Below are positions 1 to 7,023 of a stretch of 48,687 nucleotides of DNA, in pieces (within the stretch, counting starts at the first letter, position 1; each line of letters starts with the position of its first letter). Location of the stretch: positions 1 through 48,687 of the forward strand of contig JAICKU010000024.1 in assembly GCA_025927765.1 (NCBI GenBank). The letters are read 5' to 3'. A program made the position numbers and the translations under genes. The notes under the pieces were generated by a model that saw only the letters and a program-made list of their open reading frames with translations, ran no database searches and was not told the DNA's origin. This stretch comes from Burkholderiales bacterium. Lineage in GTDB: Bacteria > Pseudomonadota > Gammaproteobacteria > Burkholderiales > Casimicrobiaceae.

Positions 1-201
1 GCCTGGGAGACCTATCGCACGCTGGGCAGCATTCCGCTCTTCGGCGGCGAGGCGCAAGACGCATGTTGCGCAGGCGAAACGCATGGCCAGGCCACAGCAG
101 CGGATGCCTGCTGCGCCTCGCGAGAGAGCGCGGAAACGTCGCATTGTGCGCCCGCCGAAGCGCGTGAGCAGGCGGCCGTGAAGGCATGTTGCTCGCCGTA
201 G
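1..201 (+). CDS. C-terminal end of a Cys-rich protein (partial)
   Basis: Frame 1 is open from the first base to a TAG at 199-201, giving the last 66 residues of a protein that begins outside the window. The tail carries three Cys-Cys pairs plus a single Cys: ACCAGE, DACCAS, SHCAP and a final KACCSP. Terminal Cys pairs like these are known in metal- or metalloid-handling proteins such as arsenite methyltransferases, but no family could be recognised from this fragment. An OsmC-type thiol protein follows on the same strand 116 bp downstream, which fits a redox or metal theme without proving it. Reading frame fairly sure; function unknown. Confidence 0.55.
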   Translation, partial: AWETYRTLGSIPLFGGEAQDACCAGETHGQATAADACCASRESAETSHCAPAEAREQAAVKACCSP

Positions 202-317
202 GTCGACCGACGCTTTCCGATCGGCCGTGTTCCCGTCGCATCGCCGCGCGGTCGGCAACGCGAAGCGCCTGAGGATATAGCTCGACGCCCTGCTCCAACG
301 AAAGCACGGAAGGCAGG

Positions 318-719
318 ATGCACATTTTCGCGACCGTCAGGAATTCCCCCACTGCGCATGAGGTGCAATTGCGCACCGGTGCGGTTGCGCAGACGCTGCC
401 GGTGGCGGCCAAGGCTACGGGCCGAGGCTCTTCGATCAACGGTGGCGAATTCCTCATGCTGGCGCTCGCCACCTGCTACTGCAACGACCTCTTCCGAGAG
501 GCTGCCCGGTTGGGCGTTCCGCTGACGGCAGCGGAGGTCGAGGCGAGCGCGGACTTCCCGGGCGTCGGTCTCGCCGCGACCAACATTCGCTACCGCGTGC
601 GGGTGGAATCGTCCGCCTCCGAAGCGGACGTCGCGAGGCTGGTCCGCGAGACCGACGCCGTGGCCGAGGTGCACAACACGCTCCGCGCAGGTGTTCCGGT
701 CGAACTCGCGGCCGGGTAG
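318..719 (+). CDS. OsmC/Ohr-like family protein
   Basis: A 133-residue protein of the OsmC/Ohr fold, a family of thiol-dependent peroxidases and related proteins acting in the cytoplasm. The family core is visible: a GGEFLMLALATCYCND segment with Cys at the usual helix position, followed by strands and a VAEVHNTLR segment near the C-terminus. The two reactive cysteines of classical OsmC lie far apart; here only the CYC pair in the first helix is present, so this belongs to the divergent OsmC-like branch and peroxidase activity is not assured. The ATG at 318 follows a GGAAGGCAGG stretch that can act as ribosome binding site. Length is normal for the family. Confidence 0.85.
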   Translation: MHIFATVRNSPTAHEVQLRTGAVAQTLPVAAKATGRGSSINGGEFLMLALATCYCNDLFREAARLGVPLTAAEVEASADFPGVGLAATNIRYRVRVESSASEADVARLVRETDAVAEVHNTLRAGVPVELAAG

Positions 720-880
720 TCACACGTCGCTGCCGAATGTCGACACCGACGCCCGCGCACCACGCCCCACAGAGCCATTTCCTCTCGCAACCCCTTCCCT
801 CGCCGGATGGAGAGACAGCCAGTATCACTGGCTCCCCACCCTCTTCAAAGGGTGTTGCAGTTACTTTGTGAATCCGCCGG

Positions 881-971
881 GCCTAACCCTACGGTCAACC
901 GGACGCGCCGGTTCATGCCTTGATCTTCGGTCAAGGTCGGGGCGGAGCGCCGGTTACCTCCAACGTTAGGC
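881..971 (+). mobile_element. attC: integron attC recombination site (complete)
   Basis: A 91-bp imperfect palindrome with all attC parts. The R'' box GCCTAAC (881-887) pairs with the R' box GTTAGGC (965-971). The L'' box TCAACCGG (895-902) pairs with the L' box CCGGTTA (950-956) except for an extra C at 896, the extrahelical base typical of attC. The centre holds a small hairpin, CCTTGA and TCAAGG, as variable terminal structure. R' fits the GTTRRRY consensus, so the crossover would fall after G965. The HAD gene begins 41 bp after the site, as expected of the next cassette. No integrase gene is in the window, so this could be an isolated attC cluster. Confidence 0.85.
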
Positions 972-1011
972 GGCGCGCGGCAGTATTCACCCATCCGCCG
1001 GACGCGATCTC

Positions 1012-1620
1012 GTGATCAAAGCCGTCTTCTTCGACTATGACGGCGTACTGACCAGAGACAAGACCGGATCGCTCACGACAAACCGCTTTCTGAGTGAGCA
1101 CACAGGGATTTGCTTCGAAACGGTTTGCGAGGCCTTCCGTCCGTACAATGCCGAGCTGAACGAAGGGAAGAGGAATTACTCGGATATATGGCCGGCAGTT
1201 TGTGCCACCCTGCGGCACGCACTCCCACGCGAACTTCTTCTCGCAGCGTTCGAGAGCACCCCTATGAATGCAGAGATGTTCGCGATGGCCCGTGAGCTCA
1301 AGACCCGCTGCTCCGTTGGCATCATCACCGATAACAAGAAGGAACGGATCGAGCACCTGAGGCAATACCAGCACCTTGATGAACTGTTTGCTCCGATCGT
1401 GGTATCGGCGGAGCTACGCTGTACGAAGGCGACACCTGCCATCTTTCAGTACGCACTTGCCTGTCTGGGGGTGCGACCCGAGGATAGCCTGTTCATCGAC
1501 AACAGCGTAGAGAATCTTTTTGCGCCCGCTGCGCTTGGAATGAAGGCGGTCTACTTCGATGAAGAGAAGAATGACGTTCCCGCCCTCGCCCGCCACATCA
1601 GCAACGAGCTTGGAGCTTGA
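1012..1620 (+). CDS. HAD superfamily hydrolase (phosphatase-like)
   Basis: A 202-residue haloacid-dehalogenase-type hydrolase, probably a small-molecule phosphatase. Motif I is FFDYDGVLT near the N-terminus (Asp nucleophile and second Asp), motif II is the Thr in GIITDNKK, motif III is the Lys in CTKATPAIF, and motif IV is LFIDNSVENL, where the usual DD is DN. The start is a GTG; no better ATG lies upstream. The gene sits directly behind a complete attC site and its own 3' end runs into a half attC site, so it looks like a captured integron cassette. Its base composition is visibly less GC-rich than the later genes, which supports transfer. Substrate unknown. Confidence 0.88.
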   Translation: MIKAVFFDYDGVLTRDKTGSLTTNRFLSEHTGICFETVCEAFRPYNAELNEGKRNYSDIWPAVCATLRHALPRELLLAAFESTPMNAEMFAMARELKTRCSVGIITDNKKERIEHLRQYQHLDELFAPIVVSAELRCTKATPAIFQYALACLGVRPEDSLFIDNSVENLFAPAALGMKAVYFDEEKNDVPALARHISNELGA

Positions 1621-1829
1621 ATGCTCGCCGCCCAACCATACGGTCGATCGAACGGGCCGGCGAGGCCATCTGGGACAGCATCACCGGCACCCCGGAAGCT
1701 GTCGAGTTGACCGATGAGCAAAGGGCTGAACTCGGTCGCCGGCTTGGCGTAAACCAATGCACGTCGCGGAGCGAAGAGCACGATGAACGCTTTGGTCCAC
1801 GGCACCTGCCGTCTCCGTCTGGTCATTGA
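1617..1829 (+). pseudogene. truncated addiction-module antitoxin remnant
   Basis: An open frame of 70 residues whose middle, EAIWDSITGTPEAVELTDEQ followed by RAELGRRL, resembles the C-terminal helix of the short addiction-module antitoxins (Pfam unstable antitoxin type, usually about 70 residues and ending with a Trp-containing tail). The preceding residues RPTIRSIERAG are just the translated half attC site, so the true N-terminus is gone. After RRL the sequence no longer matches the family in any of the three frames. The TTG at 1617 overlaps the HAD stop and is unlikely to be a genuine start. No toxin gene of the RelE/ParE kind was found on either strand nearby. Most likely non-functional debris. 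Confidence 0.45.
1630..1667 (+). mobile_element. half attC site (R''/L'' side only)
   Basis: The stretch starting GCCCAAC (1630-1636) matches the 5' half of the complete attC at 881: box, spacer TACGG and L''-like segment align base for base with only a few changes through about 1660. The matching 3' half (an L' box and a GTTRRRY box) was not found downstream to 2080. It therefore looks like the attC of the HAD cassette, cut in the middle by a deletion or end-joining event. Confidence 0.6.
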
Positions 1830-2079
1830 AGATCGACCACGTTCGCAAACACGCACTGTCGCTCCGGGTTGTCACAGGGGCGTCGGTTGGAGTGCGCGTG
1901 CGATTACCGATGGCGGTTCCGAGTGTTGTCGAGCAACTCGTTACTCTCGCCTATGAGACCCGGCTTGCGAACAACGCCCGGCGAAAGACGAAGAGGCGAA
2001 CACCGCGACGGTCCGTCTCTCGAAGCCGCTGACGAACTTGGTGCCGGCAGGTAGCCGACACATCGACCCCGGGTATCAA
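1830..2079. other. no gene recognised
   Basis: This stretch between the antitoxin remnant and the RidA-like gene holds only short open frames without family resemblance. It carries no GTTRRRY box that could complete an attC site. It is probably cassette debris plus the upstream region of the RidA-like gene. Confidence 0.5.
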
Positions 2080-2481
2080 ATGCAGAGAAAACTCATCAGT
2101 TCAGGTTCTCCCTTCGAGAGCGAGATCGCCTATTCCCGGGCCGTCGTGCAGGGTGATTGGATTTTCGTTTCGGGAACCACCGGATTCAATTACGGGACGA
2201 TGAACATCTCCGACCGGATAGACGAGCAATGCGAGCAATGTTTAAAAAATATAGAAGCAGCACTTGGGGAGGCCGGGGCTTCTTTGCACGACGTAGTGCG
2301 AGTGCGCTACATCCTGCCCAATGGAGAAGACTTCTCGAAATGCTGGCCGGTGCTACGCAGGTATTTCGGGGAGATTCGACCTGCAGCCACCATGATTTCA
2401 GCCATGCTTCTCGATCCGCGGATGTTGATCGAGATCGAAGTCACTGCGCTGCGCGTTGAACGTCAGCAGCGTGAGGCGTGA
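2080..2481 (+). CDS. RidA family (YjgF-like) protein
   Basis: A 133-residue protein of the Rid/YjgF/YER057c fold, whose RidA branch hydrolyses reactive enamine/imine intermediates as a cytoplasmic trimer. Family features include WIFVSGTTGFN, the QCEQCLKNIEAAL helix, the VVRVRYILPN strand and the closing LIEIEVTALRV strand. The Arg that binds the substrate carboxylate in RidA (in the PAR segment before the last strand) is Ala here (RPAATMI), so classical imine deaminase activity is not expected; other Rid subfamilies lack it too. The ATG at 2080 (MQRKLI) is preferred over an upstream GTG at 2041 because it gives the usual family N-terminus. It overlaps or abuts the next small gene, suggesting co-transcription. 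Confidence 0.88.
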   Translation: MQRKLISSGSPFESEIAYSRAVVQGDWIFVSGTTGFNYGTMNISDRIDEQCEQCLKNIEAALGEAGASLHDVVRVRYILPNGEDFSKCWPVLRRYFGEIRPAATMISAMLLDPRMLIEIEVTALRVERQQREA

Positions 2482-2491
2482 AAGAATCGTT

Positions 2492-2773
2492 GTGCATGCA
2501 ATCGAAAGTGACGCCCTGACCGACGAACCACGCTACTGGTTTCCCGCCAAACGATATGGGTGGGGATGGGGCCCGCCGCGGACGTGGCAGGGCTGGGCGG
2601 TCATTGTCATGTACGTGGCATTCGTTGCCGCTGGCCTCGTTCTGATTTCTCCTGCTGTCAAGCCGGGACTATTCAGCGCCTATTTGCTTCTTCTCACACT
2701 TTTGCTCGTCGTCATCTGCTGGTTGACAGGTGAACCGCCGCGCTGGCGTTGGGGCAGGCGAAAGGGTGGTTAG
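2492..2773 (+). CDS. small two-helix membrane protein
   Basis: About 93 residues with an aromatic N-terminal motif YWFPAKRYGWGWG, then two predicted membrane helices (roughly GWAVIVMYVAFVAAGLVLI and AYLLLLTLLLVVICWL) and a basic GEPPRWRWG tail. Proteins of this shape are common conserved hypotheticals in proteobacteria and, as far as I recall, are often found in integron or other mobile contexts. The start is uncertain: GTG at 2492 has a GAAAG sequence upstream, but GTG 2471 or TTG 2456 are in frame and would overlap the RidA-like gene by up to 26 bp. Function unknown. Confidence 0.75.
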   Translation: MHAIESDALTDEPRYWFPAKRYGWGWGPPRTWQGWAVIVMYVAFVAAGLVLISPAVKPGLFSAYLLLLTLLLVVICWLTGEPPRWRWGRRKGG

Positions 2774-2888
2774 AGCCGTGCGCTCCTTCAGCCGTAGGTC
2801 GGGACCAGCGCGGCGGTTCCTGAAGCGCATCCCTTGCGCGCATCGGTCGTAATACCATTGAGTCTGCCTTGTACGACGCCGCCCCGAC

Positions 2889-3317
2889 ATGACCGCCCCG
2901 TCCTCGCACCCGCGTACGACAGCCGCGCGCGTTGCCGTCGCGGCTTCCGCTGCACTCGCCGCGCCGGTCGCGCCGCCGGCCATGGACTTCATGCTTTCCT
3001 CGGGTCTGTTCACCGTGGAATCGGTAGGTCCGTCGACGCTCCTCGCGGCTGCTGACGGCGCCTGGGTTCTCTACGCGCCGACCTTGTCGGTCGATTGCTC
3101 ACCGCCACGCGGCTGCTATGCGAAAACGCAGCGGATCCATTACGACTTCCGCTGCTCGCCGCGCTATGCGGTCATGACCGAGCGGATATCGATGGACATC
3201 AACGGCGCGATCGTCAAGCACGAGGTGGCCGACGCGTCTTCGGCGTATGCGCCGTCGTACGACGCGGGCGCGAGCAGCGTGCTGGACGCGTTCTGCCCAC
3301 TCCCACCGCGCGACTGA
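2889..3317 (+). CDS. exported protein, surface-adhesin-E-like
   Basis: A 142-residue protein. The first 30 residues are Ala-rich with an early Arg and resemble an export signal. The remainder has the small Cys-containing beta-fold pattern seen in surface-adhesin protein E type domains: a VLYAPTLSVDC strand, an IHYDFRCSPRYAVM core with one Cys, an amphipathic MDINGAIV strand, and a final Cys near LDAFCP. Four Cys in the mature part could form two disulfides, consistent with the periplasm or cell surface. Family placement rests on pattern only. The ATG at 2889 is the first start in the frame. A second gene follows after 31 bp on the same strand. Confidence 0.7.
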   Translation: MTAPSSHPRTTAARVAVAASAALAAPVAPPAMDFMLSSGLFTVESVGPSTLLAAADGAWVLYAPTLSVDCSPPRGCYAKTQRIHYDFRCSPRYAVMTERISMDINGAIVKHEVADASSAYAPSYDAGASSVLDAFCPLPPRD

Positions 3318-3348
3318 CGCGTCGCGCCGCTGCATTTTCGGAGGCGAT

Positions 3349-3837
3349 ATGGCCGAGGCGAACAACGAGCAGGACGTCGCAACGTGGCATCGCAGGTTCG
3401 CCGTCGAGTCGAACAATCGCGCATGGCAGCTATCCGAAGCCGAGGCACGCTCGAGCGCCGAAGACCAGGAGATGCTCGAGGCGGCCCACGCCGCCGCCTA
3501 CCATTGGCGCAAGGTCGGCACCGCCGTGCATGCCGCGCGCGCCGACATGCTGCTGGCCCACGTGCATGCGCTCCTCGGGCATGGCGCCATCGCCATGCCG
3601 TATGCGCAGGCGTCGTTCGCATCGGTCACTTCGCGCGAGAGCCCGGATTGGGAACTCGCCTTCGCGCACGCCGTGCTCGCCAATGCGGCCTTCGCCGCCG
3701 CTGACGCCCCTCTGCACGCGCATCACTATGCGCTCGCGCAGAAGATCGGGTCCGGTCTCGCAAACGCGGAAGACCGCACGATCTTCGAAGCGACGTTTTC
3801 GCGCATCCCCGACCCGAATTCGACGCTCGACCGATGA
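3349..3837 (+). CDS. conserved helical protein of unknown function
   Basis: A 162-residue protein, Ala-rich and almost entirely helical by composition, with paired helices (LEAAHAAAYHWRKVG, ARADMLLAHVHALLG, AFAHAVLANAAFAAAD) that suggest a TPR-like helical bundle. No enzyme motif is visible. The ATG at 3349 is chosen over an upstream in-frame codon because it is preceded by GGAGGCGAT, a good ribosome binding site, and because the upstream part is Arg/Ser-rich out-of-family sequence overlapping the previous gene. It lies 31 bp after the adhesin-E-like gene and may be co-transcribed with it. Confidence 0.75.
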   Translation: MAEANNEQDVATWHRRFAVESNNRAWQLSEAEARSSAEDQEMLEAAHAAAYHWRKVGTAVHAARADMLLAHVHALLGHGAIAMPYAQASFASVTSRESPDWELAFAHAVLANAAFAAADAPLHAHHYALAQKIGSGLANAEDRTIFEATFSRIPDPNSTLDR

Positions 3838-3961
3838 CCGGAGCCTCGTCAGGCGCGTGTGTCGTGCACGGCAGCACGCGGCTGCGACCATCCGCGTTCT
3901 CCGCATCACCCAAGCGACATGATCGAAGCATCAGGCGCCACGAACGACGCCGCTCCCGCTC

Positions 3962-4168
3962 GTGATCCGCAACGGCTGGCCGTCGGCGACGTCGACCGCC
4001 ACGTCGATCCTTGCCGTCGTGCTGCAGGTGGTAGCCCTGTTTCGATCGCTTCGCCTCGAAGACAACGACGAGGGCGAATATCGGAAGACGGTCCACTGGT
4101 TCGTCGCGTCGGCGGTCGTGCTCCTGATCGGGTTCTTCGTGGCCCTCGTCGAATCCGGGCTCGAGTAA
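3962..4168 (+). CDS. small two-helix membrane protein
   Basis: A 68-residue protein with two hydrophobic segments (SILAVVLQVVALF and WFVASAVVLLIGFFVALV) separated by a charged stretch rich in Asp, Glu and Arg. No family recognised. The frame is closed by a TGA about 40 bp upstream, leaving GTG 3962 as the only usual start. Its stop codon overlaps the ATG of the acetyltransferase gene (TAATG), so the two are probably translated together. Confidence 0.6.
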   Translation: MIRNGWPSATSTATSILAVVLQVVALFRSLRLEDNDEGEYRKTVHWFVASAVVLLIGFFVALVESGLE

Positions 4169-4632
4169 TGATCGAAATCCGTGTGGACGATCTCACCGCC
4201 GCGGACATCCGCGCGCTGCTCGAAGAACACCTGGCCGAGATGCATCGCACCTCGCCCCCGGAGAGCGTGCATGCGCTCGACCTCGCCGGCTTGAAGCGGC
4301 CCGACGTGACGTTCTGGAGCGTGCGCTCCAACGACCTGCTCGTGGGTTGCGGAGCCCTGAAGGAACTCGACCCGGTGCACGGCGAAATCAAATCGATGCG
4401 CACGGTCCGAGGACGCCGGCGCGAAGGCATCGCGTGTGCCATGCTCGCGCACATCATCGCGGAGGCGCGCCACCGACGCTACCGCCGGCTGAGCCTTGAA
4501 ACAGGCTCCATGGAAGCGTTCGCGCCCGCTCGCCGCTTGTACGAAAGCTTCGGGTTCACCTACTGCGCGCCGTTTGCGAGTTACGTCGACGACGCGAACA
4601 GCGTCTTCCTCACTCGCGTGCTGGAACCTTAG
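4168..4632 (+). CDS. GNAT family N-acetyltransferase
   Basis: A 154-residue acetyl-CoA-dependent N-acyltransferase. Typical GNAT parts follow in order: N-terminal helices (IRALLEEHLAEMH), a central strand LVGCGALKEL, the EIKSMRTV strand, the acetyl-CoA pyrophosphate loop RGRRREGIACAML, and the C-terminal SLETGSMEAFAPARRLYESF segment. This subtype, with PPESVHALD near the N-terminus, is widespread in proteobacteria; substrate unknown. A much longer open frame extends upstream, but the ATG at 4168 fits the family N-terminus (MIEIRVDDL) and overlaps the stop of the preceding small gene. Confidence 0.92.
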   Translation: MIEIRVDDLTAADIRALLEEHLAEMHRTSPPESVHALDLAGLKRPDVTFWSVRSNDLLVGCGALKELDPVHGEIKSMRTVRGRRREGIACAMLAHIIAEARHRRYRRLSLETGSMEAFAPARRLYESFGFTYCAPFASYVDDANSVFLTRVLEP

Positions 4633-4708
4633 TCGAGAAGCGTCCCGTTTGCGACGCGCGACTCGGCGCGATATTCTCGCGTCTCCCGATTGGGCCGAGG
4701 GGGACCCG

Positions 4709-5401
4709 ATGAGACTCAGTGCGCTCGCCGTCATTGCACTCGTGCTGGCCCGGGCGTCGGTCTGCGCATCTGCAGCGCGCATCTCGTGCGAAAGCCGCAA
4801 CTTCCAGCGCAACTATTGCTCCACCGCCGAGCGCATTGCCAGCGTCCGCCTCGTCGCGCAACAGTCTCGATCGCCGTGCGTCCAGGGCCGCACGTGGGGT
4901 TACGACAGCCGCGGCATCTGGGTCACCCAGGGCTGCGCGGCCGAGTTCGATTACAAGCGAGCCGGCGGAGGTCCGCCAATGCCGGGACCGGGGCGCCAAA
5001 TCGCCTGTGCCAGCAGGGATTATCAGCAGCAGTTCTGCCGCAGCGAGCGCCGCATCGCCCGCGCACGCCTCGTCGAGCAACGCTCACGGGCGGCTTGCGT
5101 GCAAGGCCGCAGCTGGGGATTCCGCGAGGACGGCATCTGGGTGTCGAACGGATGCAGCGGCCTCTTTGCCGTCGAAGAGCGTCACCGGCCTCCTTCTCCA
5201 CCGTCGGTGAACCGCGTCACATGCGAGAGTCGCGGCTATCAGCGTTCGTTCTGTGGCGTGGGGCCGGCGATCCGGCGCGCATGGCTCCACGAGCAGCGCT
5301 CGCGTGCGGCGTGCATCGAGGGCGACACGTGGGGCTATCAGCGCAACGGCATCTGGGTCGATCGGGGCTGCAGCGGCGTGTTCGCGTTCGACACACGATA
5401 A
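4709..5401 (+). CDS. secreted DUF3011 protein with three tandem repeats
   Basis: A 230-residue exported protein: signal peptide MRLSALAVIALVLARASVCA, then three copies of a roughly 60-residue unit. Each unit has a CESR/CASR start, a second Cys, a conserved R-LVEQ(R/Q)SR-A/P-CVQG core, WG(Y/F), GIWV and a closing GC(S/A). That pattern, with four Cys per copy, is the DUF3011 family. Copies begin near residues 25, 95 and 170, separated by Pro-rich linkers. Cys content and signal suggest a disulfide-bonded periplasmic or surface protein. Function of the family is unknown. The start ATG follows a GAGGGGGACCCG stretch. Confidence 0.9.
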   Translation: MRLSALAVIALVLARASVCASAARISCESRNFQRNYCSTAERIASVRLVAQQSRSPCVQGRTWGYDSRGIWVTQGCAAEFDYKRAGGGPPMPGPGRQIACASRDYQQQFCRSERRIARARLVEQRSRAACVQGRSWGFREDGIWVSNGCSGLFAVEERHRPPSPPSVNRVTCESRGYQRSFCGVGPAIRRAWLHEQRSRAACIEGDTWGYQRNGIWVDRGCSGVFAFDTR

Positions 5402-5407
5402 GTCCGC

Positions 5408-5890
5408 GTGACGCGCATCCTCGACGTCGCGATCACGCACGCGGCCAAGCCCGCCGTGATCGAGCGTCTGCTGGACGCTTATCTCGAGGAACTGCTCGGC
5501 GCCGGGCATCGCGATTACCCCTACCTCTCCCGCTATTGGTCGGAGCCGGACCGCCATCCTTTCGTCATCCTGGCCGATCGTCGGACGGCCGGATTCGCCC
5601 TGGTACGCGACGTCGAGCCGGATGTCCTCCACGAAATGTCGGAGTTCTACGTGGTGCCTGCGCTGCGGCGTCAGGGCGTGGGACGCAGGGCGGCCACGCT
5701 GCTCTTCGAGCGATTCGGCGGGCGCTGGCAGCTGCAGTTCGCGGTTGCGAACGCCAGGGCGCGAAGCTTCTGGCGATTCGTGGTGCCGGCGGCCACGGAA
5801 ACGCCGAATCCGAATGTCCTCGTTCACACCATGACATGGATCGCCTCCAACCCGTCGACCGGCACGCGCACGCCGGACGTGTCGCGGTGA
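5408..5890 (+). CDS. GNAT family N-acetyltransferase
   Basis: A 160-residue GNAT protein starting at GTG 5408, only 6 bp after the DUF3011 gene. The core is clear: PFVILADRRTAGFALV strand pair, the MSEFYVVPALRRQGVGRRAA motif A with the Q-R-x-G-x-G/A acetyl-CoA loop, and the QLQFAVANARARSFWR motif B with the usual Asn and Phe. The last 15 or so residues (SNPSTGTRTPDVSR) extend beyond the family core. Substrate unknown; unrelated in detail to the GNAT protein at 4168. Confidence 0.9.
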   Translation: MTRILDVAITHAAKPAVIERLLDAYLEELLGAGHRDYPYLSRYWSEPDRHPFVILADRRTAGFALVRDVEPDVLHEMSEFYVVPALRRQGVGRRAATLLFERFGGRWQLQFAVANARARSFWRFVVPAATETPNPNVLVHTMTWIASNPSTGTRTPDVSR

Positions 5891-6021
5891 AACACGGATG
5901 AAGCCAGCGAAGAAGTGGCAGCTGCTCGCCGTCGTCGCCTGTGTGCTGGCACGATACCCTCGGTGGTGGCGATCCGAACCTCTTTGCGCATAATGGGCGC
6001 TTTGCCCGCGACCGCCGACCC

Positions 6022-6654
6022 ATGTACATCCCCGAGCACTTCGCCGAAACGCGCAACGAGCAACTGCACGCACTGATCCACGCGCATCCGCTCGGCGCGC
6101 TCGTCATTGCGGGACCACACGGGCTCGATGCCAACCACGTGCCGTTCGAGCTCGACCTCAACGCAGGAGCGCACGGTCACCTGCTCGCTCACGTCGCGCG
6201 CGCGAATCCGCTATGGCTCGAAGCGAAGGACGGCGCCGAGGCGCTGGTGATCTTTCGTGGGCCGCAGGGCTACATTTCGCCGAACTGGTACCCGAGCAAG
6301 CACGAAACGCATCGGCAGGTGCCCACGTGGAACTACCAGGTCGTGCACGTGCACGGGCGGTTGCGCATCCGCGACGACGAGCGCTTCGTGCGCGGTCTCG
6401 TCGCGCGTCTCACGCGCGCCCATGAAGCGCAGTCGGGTGCCGCCAGGCCGTGGCGGATGACGGACTCGACGCCCGAATTCATCGACCAGATGCTGGCCGC
6501 AATCGTCGGCATCGAAATCGAAATCGAGCGCATGGTCGGCAAGTGGAAGCTCGGCCAGAACCGCGAAATGCGCGACCGGGTGGGCGCGGCCGAAGCGTTG
6601 CAGCGTCTCGGCCACGAGGACATCGCCGCTGCCATGCTGGCCGTTGCGACGTAA
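6022..6654 (+). CDS. PaiB-like FMN-binding regulator/flavoprotein
   Basis: A 210-residue protein matching the PaiB family (FMN-binding split-barrel; Bacillus PaiB was described as a negative regulator of sporulation and protease genes). Family signatures are the MYIPEHFAE start, LGALVIAGPHGLDANHVPF, the GPQGYISPNWYPSK block and VPTWNYQVVHVHG, followed by a C-terminal helical part with the VGIEIEIERMVGKWKLGQN segment. In proteobacteria the role is unclear; it may act as a flavoprotein rather than a repressor. Start chosen at ATG 6022 since it gives the conserved N-terminus. An upstream in-frame extension (to 5941) does not match the family. Confidence 0.92.
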   Translation: MYIPEHFAETRNEQLHALIHAHPLGALVIAGPHGLDANHVPFELDLNAGAHGHLLAHVARANPLWLEAKDGAEALVIFRGPQGYISPNWYPSKHETHRQVPTWNYQVVHVHGRLRIRDDERFVRGLVARLTRAHEAQSGAARPWRMTDSTPEFIDQMLAAIVGIEIEIERMVGKWKLGQNREMRDRVGAAEALQRLGHEDIAAAMLAVAT

Positions 6655-6684
6655 GCGCGTTCCACCACGCGAACGCTCGCGACG

Positions 6685-6936
6685 ATGGACGCCACCGCAA
6701 GAACGATCCGCGTGCGCGTCAAGCCGCGTTCGAGCGTGAGCGCGCTCGAAGAAACCAGCGATGGCACCTACATCGCGCGACTCAAGTCGGCGCCGGTCGA
6801 AGGCGAAGCCAACAAGGAACTGGTGGAACTCGTCGCGCGCCACTTCGGTTGCAGCAAGTCTTCGATCTCGATCAAGAGCGGCGCCACGGCGCGCACGAAG
6901 TTGCTGAAGATCGCAACCCGAGGAGAATCGCACTGA
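6685..6936 (+). CDS. DUF167 family protein (YggU-like)
   Basis: An 83-residue protein of the UPF0235/DUF167 family, small alpha/beta proteins of unknown cellular role. Conserved elements visible: the IRVRVKPRSSV strand, YIARLKSAPVEGEANKELVELVA with the P-x-E-G-x-A-N motif, and the SSISIKSGATARTKLLKI segment. Complete and of normal length, 30 bp behind the PaiB-like gene. Confidence 0.92.
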   Translation: MDATARTIRVRVKPRSSVSALEETSDGTYIARLKSAPVEGEANKELVELVARHFGCSKSSISIKSGATARTKLLKIATRGESH

Positions 6937-7023
6937 TGCCCGCACTGCTCGCCGCCGGCGGCGCCGTCCTGCTTTGACTCGTCGCGTCGCTCGTTCTCAC
7001 CCTTCCGATATCCGTCACCGCTC

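Noticed and set aside
1743-2079. A toxin gene partnering the antitoxin remnant
   Set aside because: No frame on either strand shows RelE/ParE or other toxin features.
1700-2900. Further attC sites (GTTAGAG near 2770, GTTGGAG near 1890)
   Set aside because: They miss the final pyrimidine of GTTRRRY and no matching R'' box pairs with them.
3859-4167. N-terminal extension of the GNAT protein
   Set aside because: No family match before ATG 4168, and it overlaps a small membrane gene whose stop is coupled to that ATG.
5898-5993. A 31-codon frame with a signal-like start (MKPAKKWQLLAVVACVLA)
   Set aside because: The part after the hydrophobic stretch is short and basic, with no further support; it may be a relic of a lipoprotein gene.
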